A stretch of DNA of 64,000 nt. Origin: Massariosphaeria phaeospora. Taxonomy: Eukaryota > Ascomycota > Dothideomycetes > Pleosporales. How positions within the stretch are numbered: the first letter of the stretch is position 1; every line of letters starts with the position of its first letter. Under the pieces are notes generated by a model. It did no database searches. It saw only the letters and a list, made by a program, of their open reading frames with translations, and was not told the origin of the DNA. Where the stretch lies: positions 744,001 through 808,000 of the forward strand of contig JAADJZ010000003.1 in NCBI GenBank assembly GCA_011032825.1. The letters run 5' to 3'. Shown here piece by piece: positions 1-10,918 of this stretch. Both the position numbers and the translations under genes were made by a program.

Positions 1-505
1 CACGATACTTTGAGCAGTGTGAAGTGTCTGTAGCAGAACTGACAGAGTTGACTTCAACGAATTGAGATGAGCTACTAGGTAATCAAGCCTCGCCATAAGA
101 ACAGGACTCGGTTGGAACCAAGGTCCTCGACTCGACTGAGAGTAGTGAAGACCTTCATTGGCTGGAGTGCTGCTCAATGGAATGGCATCTTCAATTTCAC
201 TTAATATCGCGGTGCATTGTTCGACGATATCTTGTAATGTCTCGATAGCCTTGTATAGCCTTAGTACATACTGCGAAAGCTAGGAAACCTGGGTCGTAGT
301 AATAATATACCTCTGAAGATGGCAGTCTGTCGTTCTCTTTGATGATTGTGCCCACCTGCTTGATAATCAAGGAGAATTCGTTTATGGATTTGGCGATTCC
401 CGTCGTATTATTCGTAGCATTTGCTGCGATAGGGAGTTGGTAGAGCCCAAGGGTGAGTGCAGAAGACCGCGAAACAATTGGCAATATGGCTGCGAGATCC
501 GTCAT
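1..505 (-). CDS. Partial fungal STAND-type N-terminal domain protein (5' end only)
   Basis: Spliced from 505..311 and 249..1 and continuing beyond the left edge. The ATG is at 505. The 61-nt intron (donor GTATAT, acceptor ACAAG, a TACTAAG box close to the acceptor) joins LPSSE to AIETLQDIVEQC in frame, and the frame stays open to base 1. The 148 visible residues have the helical pattern of the N-terminal domain found in fungal NLR/STAND proteins and in azaphilone-cluster protein L relatives: an LxLGLYQL helix, then IAKSINEFSLIIKQVGTIIKE, then LQDIVEQCTAILSEIE, then a leucine-rich helix. In this family the domain precedes either a NACHT/NB-ARC module or nothing recognisable, so no effector function can be assigned from this fragment. 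Family assignment is by resemblance only. Confidence 0.65.
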
Positions 506-2343
506 GTTGGAATGAATATCTCAAAATCATAAGGAGGCAGTATTAGTGGAAGAAGGCCACGTCGTTTGCCCTGAGATCTGCTTCATATTTGAGAGCCGAT
601 GGAGTCGGAGGGTTGTGTGTCCCTAGCGCGTCATCATGCAGGGCAAGGCTTGACCGGGAGTCTCGAAACGGCGATCGACTGCGTCGAACCATTGGTCGAA
701 CGAGCGAGCAGGCCATGACATGCAGGAAATCGAACCGCTCGAGATCAAACTGTAGATTGATAGCGTCGGCGAAAAGCGGCACAGAGCGTGTTCGCAGCAG
801 TTGGGGCCGAGTGTGGGGAATGAGGCTGGCGGAACCGGGCAAACAAACGTGTGCGCTACACCGTTGTACTGCACATGACTGATAGTTTAGACCGCCATAT
901 GACTACCTACGTACGAAATGATTGTCGCGAGCGGTTCGAAAGCCCAAGGTACCCAAATCTCTAGCCTCGTCTTGAAGTTAGCCGCAGCCTGGTGCCACGG
1001 TGGAGGTTCCGGTGAACACAGCGTTGGAATCGAAGCTTATGGGCTGAGCCAATCACCTGAGCTAATACTAGAAGAATGCTCTGTTGTGTAACAGTAGCAG
1101 TTCTGACATGTGCTGAAGAATTTTTGGCATACTTTGTTGGCGATGCGGTGCCCGAAGCTCCAATACAGTTTTACGGTTGTCTTTTGTGGCACCGAGATCA
1201 TGAAATGTTCGAGAAGAGCGTTTTACAAGTATTTTAGCATGCTAGAATAGGTGACATAGAATTGTGGCAAGGAGTAACTTACGAAACACGGTTTCCAAAG
1301 TGCTCCAAGTAGATATTTAGGAATAAGTGTAAGATGGTGTTGGATGACATAGAACAGTAGGGAGTAGACGACGACACGAAACATGGTTTCTGAAGTGTTC
1401 TAAGTAGGTATCTAGAGATTGGATGGATGGCATAGAGCAGTGGAAGTAGACGACGACTTGAATGCTATCTGATTACCACACTTCTCACAGTGGTCATGTC
1501 GGGTCGAAGAGGATATTTTCCCAACCACAAATAAAAGCCGAGTTGTTGGTAATCTAGGGTGGTCATGTTACAGCTGGTATGGCGTTGGGCATGACCGTTT
1601 GACCTTTGACTGCAGGTACCACTGCCCGCGCAAGTGAAGGATCCAAGGGACTAGGTCTTAAGAGAGCGGGACGCGCGGAGAAGTATTTCGGAGAAGTATC
1701 TCGAAGAAGGCCAAAGGGAGATACGATGTGGTCCGCTTAGAGGAGAAGCCCGGGGTTGTTGAGGCCAGAAGACAAAAGAGGACCTGTGTACTCGGCACTT
1801 GACTCTTTGTTCCCCAGCCCTGCTACAAAGCGAGGCAGTGAGTTGTCAAAAGGGCAAAAGGAACAAGACATGGTGTATAATACTGAAAGCTGTAGGGGGG
1901 ACTAGATGCGGCCAAACGCCTAGGTTGGGGGCCAACTCAAGGGCCGGTGATGCGGTCATTGGCGGAAAGGACGGAAAGCATTCATTGACGCCGCTCAAGG
2001 CCTGGTGACGGGGCAGCGGGCGAGAACACACGGAGCCCCAACACTCACCACACGTGCGTCATTCGCGGGCTGCTCAGTGCTGTTCTTCTTCTTCTTCTTC
2101 GGCCCTACATTATTCAGTCTCTCCCACGGCACCCGCGGTCGCATTCATTTAGTTCTCTACATATCTCGCTGCCCGTCCAATCGCCGTATCCGGTCGCGCA
2201 CGGTCAAGACACCCCCCAATCCATTCGCAACGCGACACCCGTGACCCCACCACCGATATAGAGCACAGCGCCGCACCCGCAGCCCGCCACAGCTGCTCGC
2301 TGCAGGGTCCAGTGTGTCTATAAAGTTTACACCCCTCCCCGCC
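506..2343. other. Intergenic, no supportable gene
   Basis: Between the divergent STAND-type gene and the PAQR gene. Short overlapping open frames at 543-882 on both strands have no recognisable motif or splice logic and look like chance. The stretch holds a degenerate tandem duplication (1281-1457, listed separately). A CTT-rich pyrimidine tract near 2083-2100 probably belongs to the promoter or leader of the gene at 2344. Confidence 0.6.
1281..1457. repeat. Diverged tandem duplication, about 95-bp period
   Basis: Two head-to-tail copies: 1281-1374 and about 1376-1457. Both begin with acgaaaca and end with gtagacgacgac. In the first 40 bases the differences I can align are all transitions (cacgg/catgg, ttccaaag/ttctgaag, gctccaag/gttctaag, agatattta/aggtatcta). 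The second copy also lacks about 12 bases in the middle. The unit is not open in any convincing frame. Confidence 0.7.
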
Positions 2344-3995
2344 ATGGTGCGCAGTGCGGGCGCCAGCACGTCTATCATGACTACTCAGGAAGAGCCCATA
2401 CGGCCAACACACCGCGGCTACGGCACCTTCGCCAGTGAAGAGCAGCGGCACCGGCGACGGCACTCGTCACACCACGCCAGCCATGCGACGTCGTGGACCG
2501 TGGACGGTGACAATGTCCAAGTCTTGGTACGTCACGTCATGAGCACGCAACATGGACTCCCCCGCCCGTTGTCTATGCCGTCCTGGTGCTAATATGCACA
2601 TCGCAGCTTTCCAACTTCCTGGCCGAACTCAACTGCAGACTGGAGTTCCTCGAGTCCTACCACCTCCACGCTCCCATTGACACCGGCATCCAATACGCAT
2701 ACTCGACCCTCCTCACAGTCCGCGAATCGTGCTCCAAGATCTCCGATGGCGCACTCGAGGCGAGCCGGCGGCAAGCAGCCGTCTTCGTCGAAACCCTAGA
2801 AGACCGCTACAAAGGCGCCCTCGAAACCAAAGAGACACTCGAGCAAAAAGTGCAGGAGGGCGTGCGCCTGATGGAGTCGTATCTGACCGAGGCCGAGAGG
2901 CGGGCACGGGAGGCGGGCATCAGCGGTGTGGCGCACGACTTCTACGAAGGCGGCCGACGGCGAGTCGACGAGAGCTTTGAGCGCGCAAGGGGCGTCGTAG
3001 ATGGCGGCATCGACAAAGCCCGGCGGGCGCGCGAAACCATCGAGGCCACCATCGAGCAGGCCGTCGAGCGAGCACTGGCGCGCGCAAAAGAACACGGCCT
3101 CATCCACTACGACGACCTGCCCGACCCCTGGAAGATCAACCCGCACATCCTCAAGGGCTACCGCTTCTCCGAGGGCAAGTGGGCCTGTGTGCGCTCCGTC
3201 GTCAGTCTGCACAACGAGCTGTTCAACATCTGGAGCCACGCCATCGGCTTCCTGATCATCCTGGCCATCGCCTTTTACTTCTACCCGACCAGCGTCAACT
3301 TCTCCGTGTCCACCAACGCCGACGTCTTCATTGCCGCAGTCTTTTTCTTCGCCGCCTGCAAATGCCTCGCCTGCTCCGCCATCTGGCACACCATGAACAG
3401 CATCTCGCACCAGACGCTGCTCGAGCGCTTCGCCTGCGTCGACTACACGGGCATCTCGCTCTTAGTCGCCGCGTCCATCATGACCACCGAGTACGCCGCC
3501 TTCTACTGCGAGCCCGCATCCCGCTGGACCTACATGCTCACCACGGCCGCGCTCGGTGTCGGCGGCGTCATCCTGCCCTGGCACCCCACCTTCAACAGAC
3601 AAGACATGGCCTGGCTGCGTGTCGTGTTCTACGTCTCGCTCGCGGCGACGGGCTTCCTGCCCGTGGGCCAGCTGGCGGCGACCCGCGGCGTCGAGTGGGC
3701 ATATTACTTCTACGCCCCCGTCACCAAGAGCATCCTCGTGTACCTGACGGGCGCGCTGCTGTACGCGAGCAAAATCCCAGAGTGCTTCTTCCCGGGCATG
3801 TTCGACTACGTGGGCTGCTCGCACAACATCGTAAGTCCAATTTCTTCCGGCTTCGTCAGATCCCGAATCTAAAAGCTAATGCCTCGACAGTGGCACGTAG
3901 CAGTGCTCGGCGGCATCCTCTTCCACTACGCGGCCATGCAGCAGATGTTTGCCCAGGCGCTGCAGCGCGCTGAGGTGCATTGCTCGGTGTATTGA
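2344..3995 (+). CDS. PAQR / HlyIII-family seven-TM receptor-like protein (Izh3-like)
   Basis: Exons 2344..2526, 2607..3830, 3891..3995; 503 residues. Known family role: adiponectin-receptor/Izh proteins of fungal membranes, linked to lipid and zinc homeostasis, with a metal-dependent hydrolase-like core. Seen here: a long soluble N-terminus with a basic His/Arg-rich segment and an amphipathic helical region (residues 70-190). Then the PAQR core from about residue 210: KGYRFSEGKWACVRSVVSLHNE, WSHAIGFL, SAIWHTMNSISH, D-Y-TGISLL, and the last exon restoring HNIWHVAVLGG, which supplies the expected C-terminal metal-ligand histidines. About seven hydrophobic segments follow residue 265. The long N-terminus resembles yeast Izh3 more than Izh1/2/4. 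The start at 2344 lies in a good context (CCGCCATGG); a second ATG at 2377 (MTTQEEP) is possible. Confidence 0.88.
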
Positions 3996-4685
3996 TTAGA
4001 ATTAGACGGCGGTTCTAGATCTTCGTTTGGGGTTCATTCATGCCGTTGTTCGCATTCTGGCGTTGCATAAGGGCGTTTCTGCATCAGGCAGGGTTGTTGT
4101 TGTTGTTGATGATGATGACGTGTAGTGGCGTGGTGGCGTAGTGCATTGGGCGCGCAGGGAGTTGAGTACCTAGACATGGTCGCTATGAGTGGGTGGTTAG
4201 GTGGTTGCCCGGCCTGCGATGCGATGCGATGTAGACGTCTCGCCTTGACAGCGCCGAAGTAGCATAATGCTGTACCCCTGAATCCAACCTTCAGTCTACT
4301 ACGTGTTCCTCCCACCACGACTGCCTCACTAAACATTCCTTCAAAATCATTCTATCGATCAAGCTGAGCTCAATATATCATTGAGTACGTAACGTAAAAG
4401 AAATCTAATGCGAAACCCGACGCCAGCTTGCCCCTTTGATCCGCCTAGACATTATCTAGTATGCTAGATACAGTAGGGCTTTGGAAAGGTAAAGCTAAAC
4501 TATTTGCCTACTGCTGAAAACGCGTAGGCTGTCAGGAGGATCGCCGAAAAGCGGTGTTTATAGACAGTCCAAGTCCCCTTTGCGCCGAAGGGAAGTGGTA
4601 TCGAACAAACACCCAGCCGAGTGCAGAAAACGCCCATGAAGCCGCCGGGAAAAGAAAAGAGAGAAAGAGATACAGGCGAAGAGAC
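3996..4685. other. Intergenic between convergent genes
   Basis: Shared 3' flank of the PAQR gene and the Zn2Cys6 gene. It includes a short GTT/GAT-rich simple tract near 4090-4120. No gene seen; open frames here lack motifs. Confidence 0.6.
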
Positions 4686-7034
4686 TCAGTTCTTGAGGAT
4701 CAGAAGCCGCGCGACCAGGCGATCAAAAAAGAACCCCATATCCTCGCCCTCGCGCTCGTCCTTCGCCTTCTGCGCCAAATAGCCGCCCTGGCTCGCCTTG
4801 CGCAGCGCATCCCTCACGCTCTCCACGAACCTATCCTCGGGCTTCATGTCCAGCGCATGCGCGCCTGCACTGTCCGCCTCGCCTTCCCAATCCGGTCTCA
4901 GACGCGCATGGCACCCAAGGAAGCAGGCCGAGTAGAAGGCGAGCAGCGAGCTCACGCCCTGGTCGTCGACCTTGAGCTGTTCGTCTTGGTTCGCGCGGCG
5001 CGTGGAGCCGTAGTGGTGGTGGTAGGGCAGCTTGGCGGCGTGGTAGTGGATGGATTCGATGGTCATGAGGACGACGGTGAGGGCGGCGAGGGCGAGGGGC
5101 CAGTCGGCGTTGTCGCGCGTGAGGAAGAGTTGCTCGAGTGAGCTGAGGACTTGCTGCATGAGGGAGAGGGCCAGGGAGGGCATTACCGCGCCGAATTGCG
5201 AGCGGATGAAGCAGGGGGTTGGTGTGATGTCGGGCGAGAGCGAGGTCGAGGTGCGGATTAGTTGGGCGAGGATGGGGTCGGTGGAGGGTGGAGGGAGAGT
5301 TAGATCGCCGCCGATGTGGACGAGAACGAGGAGTTTCAGCGCTTGGTGGAGGAGGTGTGAATGCGGCGTGTTGGTAGGGAGTGATCGCGAGAAAACATAG
5401 ACGTCGCGAAGGATCCGGAGGGGGGAGCAGTATAAGGGGAACGAGCGGAAGTGCTGCGTCACTAGGAGCGAGAGATGAGCATCTAGCGTCTCGGTGAGGT
5501 TCGAGAAAGCATCTTGTGTTAGCACAGCGGGAAGGACGGCATGAGTATGCTTATCCCCTGTCGACGAGGTCGGAGGCCATGCGTAGATGACATGGTGGTG
5601 GTAAAGAGTAGTCGTGTTCTCGATAAACATCGCATTGACTGGGACGTGGAGAGCGGGACCGAAGCCGAAGCTTAGAGGGATCGTGTAGGTCAGTCCAGTA
5701 ACGGTTTTGAAGCTGTTCGGAGCTGTGAATGAGTCGAGTGCACGAGCTGTGGGGTGCCAGCCAAGGCGATCAGAAAGGAGGGCCTTCGAAAGATCGGAAA
5801 GAAGGCGGTCGCGGCAGGGAAAATGCACAAGGTCGTTTTTGTAGTGGTCGAGGCAGGACTTGCATGGGGTGCCTGGATCGCATTTCTCCTTTCTCTTCTT
5901 ACAATTCGAGCATGCGCCGACGACTCTCATCAAAGCCGCGTTTCGACGCTGTTCCATTGTCAGGGCTTTCGTTCGCCCGCGTTGAGATCTGCCTCTGTTG
6001 CCGTCGCTGCCTGAAGGGACTAGACGGTTAGTATGGTTATTCGGTTTGTATGAGACCCAACCAAAGGTGTTCGAGGTGGGCGATGGAGTGGTTAAACTGT
6101 TTCTGCCACGCCGTGCCTCGTTCTTGGAGTTGGCCCTAGAGAGTGTGGTGCCCCGAGAACGGCGTCGGGCCTCTGGTGACACTGAAAGAACAGGAGGCAC
6201 CTCCTGAACCCATTTTGGGGCAGCAAGGCTAGGGTTGTAGCTTGCTGCTCGTGCACTCGGTTGAGGTATTGTAATGGCTCGGGCACGGCTCTGATCAAGT
6301 GATGACGCATTGGACCATGGGTAGGATGAGAAGGTGTTGCTGAAGCTTTGTGAAGTTGACTGCGGAATGGGTATGGCCTCACTGCGGTCGAGCTCTGAAC
6401 CTGGTTCGATGATTAGAGGATGGTCCGCCCATCCGCCGACATTAGCAAAGGCCTGAGATGCAGAGACATCGAGGCCACTGAAAGAGTACGCCGATCCTGA
6501 AACATAAGGGTTAAGAAAGCTCGGTGAGGTGCCCTGGGAACTCGAGGTGCCACAATTCTGTGGCAGTCGTTCCTGGCGGGTGTCTAGTATGGGTGACTCG
6601 GCAGTCGTTCGAATCGGCGAGAACACGGGTTCGAAGACATTGAATGATTCCTCACATGGTTGTTCCTCATTGACAAATAGGGGAGAGGTTGCGGTGGTAG
6701 AGAACGACGGGGAGGTGCCAAAGTGTGAAATGGCTCGACCGAGCGAGGAAGGGCCGTCGAGTGCAGAAGTTGGTCCCGACACAGTGTATTCCCACGACGA
6801 TGAAGGGCCATCAATCACAGATCCTGCCGCTGAGGGCAAGTATGGTTGCTCCGTGGCGCTTCCTGGGACGTAATAATCGAAGGGGAAACTCTCCTGGAAT
6901 TCGCATGTGAAGCCGAGGTCGCCTTGGAAAAGTGGATCATAGAGCTCGTCGTCCCGGGACTCGAGCGTTTGCCAGTCCATGTCGGCCGCGAGTTCACGGC
7001 TCAGACCGGACATGTTTGTGTGGTTGGATGCCAT
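4686..7034 (-). CDS. Zn(II)2Cys6 transcription factor with central zinc cluster
   Basis: Single uninterrupted frame of 782 residues. A binuclear zinc cluster lies in the middle: cysteines 375, 378, 385, 391, 394 and 407 (CX2CX6CX5CX2CX12C), with the basic KKRKEK stretch between the second and third. It is preceded by a basic stretch (residues about 340-365) and by roughly 330 residues rich in Ser, Pro, Thr and acidic residues that look disordered and could serve in activation. After the cluster comes LLSDLSKALLSDRLGWHPTA, a pattern I associate with a recurrent but uncharacterised Pezizomycotina subgroup, then a helical C-terminal half. Zn2Cys6 proteins are nuclear DNA-binding regulators; target genes cannot be told from sequence. 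The zinc cluster is usually near the N-terminus, so its location is notable. No intron is needed. Confidence 0.88.
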   Translation of the reverse strand: MASNHTNMSGLSRELAADMDWQTLESRDDELYDPLFQGDLGFTCEFQESFPFDYYVPGSATEQPYLPSAAGSVIDGPSSSWEYTVSGPTSALDGPSSLGRAISHFGTSPSFSTTATSPLFVNEEQPCEESFNVFEPVFSPIRTTAESPILDTRQERLPQNCGTSSSQGTSPSFLNPYVSGSAYSFSGLDVSASQAFANVGGWADHPLIIEPGSELDRSEAIPIPQSTSQSFSNTFSSYPWSNASSLDQSRARAITIPQPSARAASYNPSLAAPKWVQEVPPVLSVSPEARRRSRGTTLSRANSKNEARRGRNSLTTPSPTSNTFGWVSYKPNNHTNRLVPSGSDGNRGRSQRGRTKALTMEQRRNAALMRVVGACSNCKKRKEKCDPGTPCKSCLDHYKNDLVHFPCRDRLLSDLSKALLSDRLGWHPTARALDSFTAPNSFKTVTGLTYTIPLSFGFGPALHVPVNAMFIENTTTLYHHHVIYAWPPTSSTGDKHTHAVLPAVLTQDAFSNLTETLDAHLSLLVTQHFRSFPLYCSPLRILRDVYVFSRSLPTNTPHSHLLHQALKLLVLVHIGGDLTLPPPSTDPILAQLIRTSTSLSPDITPTPCFIRSQFGAVMPSLALSLMQQVLSSLEQLFLTRDNADWPLALAALTVVLMTIESIHYHAAKLPYHHHYGSTRRANQDEQLKVDDQGVSSLLAFYSACFLGCHARLRPDWEGEADSAGAHALDMKPEDRFVESVRDALRKASQGGYLAQKAKDEREGEDMGFFFDRLVARLLILKN

Positions 7035-7929
7035 CCCTGAAGTGTGCGGTAGTGGTAGAAGAGAGGTACGGCTTAGTAAATAAAAGGCGTGGCGCAGCTC
7101 ACCACGTCAAAAGTAGTGGCATGCGGCAGGAGCAGCAAACAGAGACGAGTCACCCAAGCGAAGAAGCGTGGAAAGGCAGAGGCGAAGATTGGTGTTGCCA
7201 GAGCTGAAAGCGGCTGCAAGATATACTTCACTGACTATTCGCTGCGAGAAGGCTATGCGGCTGATGGTCGTCGTTTCGCTCACAAACTCACACCTGGGCG
7301 ACTGGCTAGCTGCCTTGCGCAGCAGCGTGGGAGCTTCAACGAGCCCCGTCAATCACAGAGTCCGGCCCTATCACGTTCCGGACGCTGATTTGCCCATGAC
7401 CTAAACCCGACTGTCAATTCGAGGCAGGCTGGGGCTCGGTACATGGGCGATGAAGGCGTGGATTGGGCGCGCGGATGCAGCTTTAGCGATTGACGCATCT
7501 GGGTCAGATGCCACGCCAGTGTAGGCCAGTTTTGGCTGACCGGCGCGGCTTCTGGAGCGAACCCTTGCTTCCCCGCTGCCGTGTTACATGGTTTCTATCG
7601 AATCGTCAACGGCGTAGCAAGTCTGTATTACAGCTGCCATGGTGTCGGTTTACTGCCGTTGCGGCATTTTACGCTATTTCATATGCAGAAGGCTTCTCGA
7701 AGGATTGAAGAAGCACAAGTGGGGCGCCGCAATCAGCACTACCGGCGACTCGCAGCGGGGCGCCTCTACTGCCCTGACTGGATGCGAACAGGATGATTCA
7801 CAGACATCTTATCGAGGAAGCCACTCAATGACCATGGCCAATATGTAGCCATCAATCGTATGCGTGTTGGTACCAAACACCAGCTATGTAACTCCATCTA
7901 CCACGTAACTACCTCGGGTACTCCATACT
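7035..7929. other. Intergenic, promoter side of Zn2Cys6 gene
   Basis: About 0.9 kb containing the upstream region of the Zn2Cys6 gene (right of 7034) and the 3' flank of the AAA ATPase gene. Small plus-strand frames at 7089-7848 carry no recognisable motif. No repeat or RNA gene seen. Confidence 0.55.
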
Positions 7930-9828
7930 TTACACTCCCCACTCCCATACGCCTTCGTTCAGCTTCGCGTTCTTAGTCCCAGCTAGAGGAGCCAAAGAGG
8001 TGAGAGGGCTGAGAGTCGAACCATTCTGCAAGAAGCGGTTGTTCTGGTCGCCTTCACGCACTGATAACATTGGTGCCAAGGGCAAAGCAGCCTTGCTCGC
8101 CTGCGAACTGCCTTGCAGTCTCATAGCGTCAAGCAGAGATACCGTTTCCTCATACCCGGCAGAATGTCGTTCACACACAGCAGCCGTGGCCCCTGCGGTG
8201 GAACTCCCCACGGAAGCCTCACTTCCCATCTCGCTTCGTAGGATTTTGACCTGTGCTTTAAATACCCGCCAGAACTCGTATTTATCGAGTGGGTCATCGC
8301 CCTCGTCATCGCTCGGAGCATCATCGTCTTCGTCTTCGTGGCTCCTCGCTAGTTCGAGCAGAGTGGCCACGAACGCTTCTTTCAAATACGCAAAGCTGAA
8401 ATCTTCCGTGATGTCCGCAACTGCCTCGCACAGCTTGCTTGGGAATTCAATGCTTTTCTTGTTCTTCAGCTTGTTCTGCCAATACTGAGCTGCGCTAGTT
8501 AGCCTCGTTTTCCCAAGAAATTGTCAGTCATCCTAATTACCATAGAGTGCTCGCTCGCCCTGTCAAAAGTTAACAGAGATACGATAGTGTGGGGGTGAGT
8601 CGACGGACCTTATTAGGCCATGGGAAGAGATACTTCCGATCAAACCGACTCGGTCGCTTGGAGAGGCCTGGGTCCAACTGATCCACTGCAGACTTGTTAT
8701 TCCAACAGCGTGTCTGTTCTGCGAAATAGACTTACAGTGATTTGTAGTAGCGATCATGAGTATACCTAAGAGGAAAACATCAGCGTCATGTGTTTCATGG
8801 CTGACGGGACTCTATGTAGCGTACTCACCGTCGTTGTTCTCCAATCCATCGACTTCGTTGAAGAAATAGCTGCGGGATGAGCTTGTAACGATAGTATCGA
8901 TATCTTCCAATACCAGCAGACATGGAGTCATGGACCTCGCCATCTGGAATACCTGACGAATGTCGTATGCGTATGGCGCCGCCTTGACGTACAAAGTCAC
9001 GACTGGCTGTTTACGGTCATACAGAGTGTGCATCAAGGCCTTGAGAGATATCGTTTTGCCGTTTCCCACAGGCTGTTGCAGTGTCAGTCAATCAGCAGAA
9101 CAAGCCTCGTTTAGCAGACTTACCCCGTGGAAGATCAAGCCTCGCTTCCAAGGTACACCGTACTCATCGTAAATATCTTTACTGTCGAAGAACTTGCCGG
9201 CGACCTCGGTCAATGCTTTTTTCATTTTCTCATCCAAAATCACATCCTCCCAGTGAGCTTTCTTGACCTCCTCCCAGAGCTTCGTGCTTCTGGTCCAGTA
9301 ATTATCATAGACATAGATCGCTGGCTCTTCTTTAATGAGCCAAGCGCCAATAGTCGCAAGGAGAGAATCCACGACCGAAGAGTGAGAGTACATGTTCTCG
9401 TTTCCGCGAGGCTCTTTGAGGATGTATTGGACAGTCCCATAGCCTTCGACAACGGTGTATAAAATAAAGTTCTCGTTGTTCCAGGTGTACTTGTATCGAG
9501 CGAAGAAGATGGCGTCTGCGAGACCTCCCGAGCCGCCTCGATGGGCTGGGCCAACAAAACCGCGCCAGCGCAAGACAGGTTCTGTATCATCATCGAGCTC
9601 CGCCTGTGCGTATCCTGCTGCAGAGAACTGGAGGAGATTGCAATTCGAGCCCGGTACGGTGGTGACAATCAGTTCCGGATGCTTCGCGCGAAGGGCTGTG
9701 ACAATCTGCACATCGAGGTCTGTTGTCTTGCCAGAAGTAAACTTCTGGTAGTCGTCGAAGAGCCTCAATGGCTTGCTGCCGCGAGTGGCTTCATTCTCGA
9801 TGAACGTGAATTCGTCGCTGGTGGACAT
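7930..9828 (-). CDS. BCS1-like AAA ATPase lacking a membrane anchor
   Basis: Exons 9828..9125 plus base 9124 (first exon 9828..9124), 9072..8829, 8765..8736, 8685..8609, 8559..8541, 8489..7930; 544 residues, every junction in frame. Seen: Walker A GPVGNGKT (235-242), Walker B LLVLEDID (about 287-294), sensor-1 ATTNH split across an intron, then LDQLDPGLSKRPSRFDRKYLF with the arginines typical of BCS1-type AAA modules. A short C-terminal lid and an acidic tail (HEDEDDDAPSDDEGDD) follow. The first 235 residues are soluble and unlike the BCS1 N-domain; there is no transmembrane segment or mitochondrial presequence. The family is widespread in filamentous fungi as an uncharacterised AAA ATPase, so a chaperone-like role is inference. 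Intron 4 uses a weak donor (GTCCGT). The ATG at 9828 is in CACCATGTC context. Confidence 0.88.
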
Positions 9829-9945
9829 GGTGTAGTGTATCTCCCGGATCAAAGAGTAGAGAGAGGGTTAAAGGAGTCAGTGCGCGGTGGTTTCCCTGCT
9901 CAATCGGAACACAACTCGGGAGTGCCCAATCGTGAGTATACCACC

Positions 9946-9952
9946 TTATATA
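9946..9952 (-). promoter_or_regulatory. Candidate TATA box for AAA ATPase gene
   Basis: Minus-strand CTATATAAGG about 120 bp upstream of the ATG at 9828. Position and sequence are compatible with a core promoter; no other support. Confidence 0.35.
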
Positions 9953-10918
9953 GCGGAATAATCCAGGCTGCCGCAGGATCCCGCGGCGGTTGGCAAGTCG
10001 AACTTAGGTCGCGAAAGATGAGTTGTTGATTGGACTGGAGGATGGAGGGATACACTTGTGGAAGGCTGAGGTCCGTATCCCGTTCCAAAGTGAAACACGG
10101 GACGTCATTGAGGGGTAGCTGCCTAGAACTGCGCTCGAGTCTTGATTGTGGTTTCTGTGCCTTCCAGATATGTAGATAACATCGGATGAGGAATACTCCG
10201 CAAGAAGAGCGCAATGTTGGAATTCGATTTCTAATAGGCTGTTCTCGCACCCGCATGGGCCGTCTCCGTGCTTCCCAGCTCACGATAAGACTCTAAGAGG
10301 AGGGACACATGCAAATACTGGTGTGGCTACACAACATGCAGTAGTAGGTATTGCTCGCGGATAAACACCTGCGCCTTTGACTATCCTTTCTTGGTCGTAG
10401 CACACCGAATTTGGTGATTTCCCGTATGGCAGATGAGTGATTTCCGATGGCTGGAATACTCCACGCAGGCTTACAAGTTTTGCCGAAGCAGAGTATAACC
10501 TCGCGTCGCGCGCATCCACCGCTCCCTTCCTCTGTGCCTCCGTTGTTCTCCCGGCCAAATAACGCTCTTCCGGTTGCGATACAGCTGTCCGCCTGCTGAC
10601 CTAACGCGTCCGTCACGAGACCGGCAGCCGACCAATACGCATGGCCTGATTTAGGGCAGTCAGCGGCCGCTGCGAGCCGCTGGTGTCACTGCTAAAGGCA
10701 GGTTAGAGCGATTGCTACACTCCGTGGTTCGAAGAGTTCCCCTATGCGCAGTTTTAGGCTTACTACGGCATTGTACCAGAGATCGAGGGAAAAATAAAGT
10801 CTCGACCTTTTTCGAAAATGGCGCCGCCCCTCTACCTTGTTCAACAAAGACAGACACCCTCCCCGCCGCCATAGTTAAATACCCCACGCTGAGCCACGAA
10901 GCAAGACAACGAAACACC
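9953..10918. other. Divergent intergenic region between AAA ATPase and aminotransferase genes
   Basis: About 1 kb holding both promoters. Open frames at 10280-10616 and 10660-10935 on the minus strand overlap the aminotransferase leader or lack motifs, and I regard them as chance. Confidence 0.55.

Noticed and set aside
543..882. Overlapping frames on both strands near the left edge
   Set aside because: Neither shows a recognised domain, splice junctions or clear codon bias; could be a small gene, but nothing supports it.
2796..3410. 204-residue minus-strand frame inside the PAQR gene
   Set aside because: Antisense shadow of exon 2, whose plus-strand translation is clearly a membrane protein.
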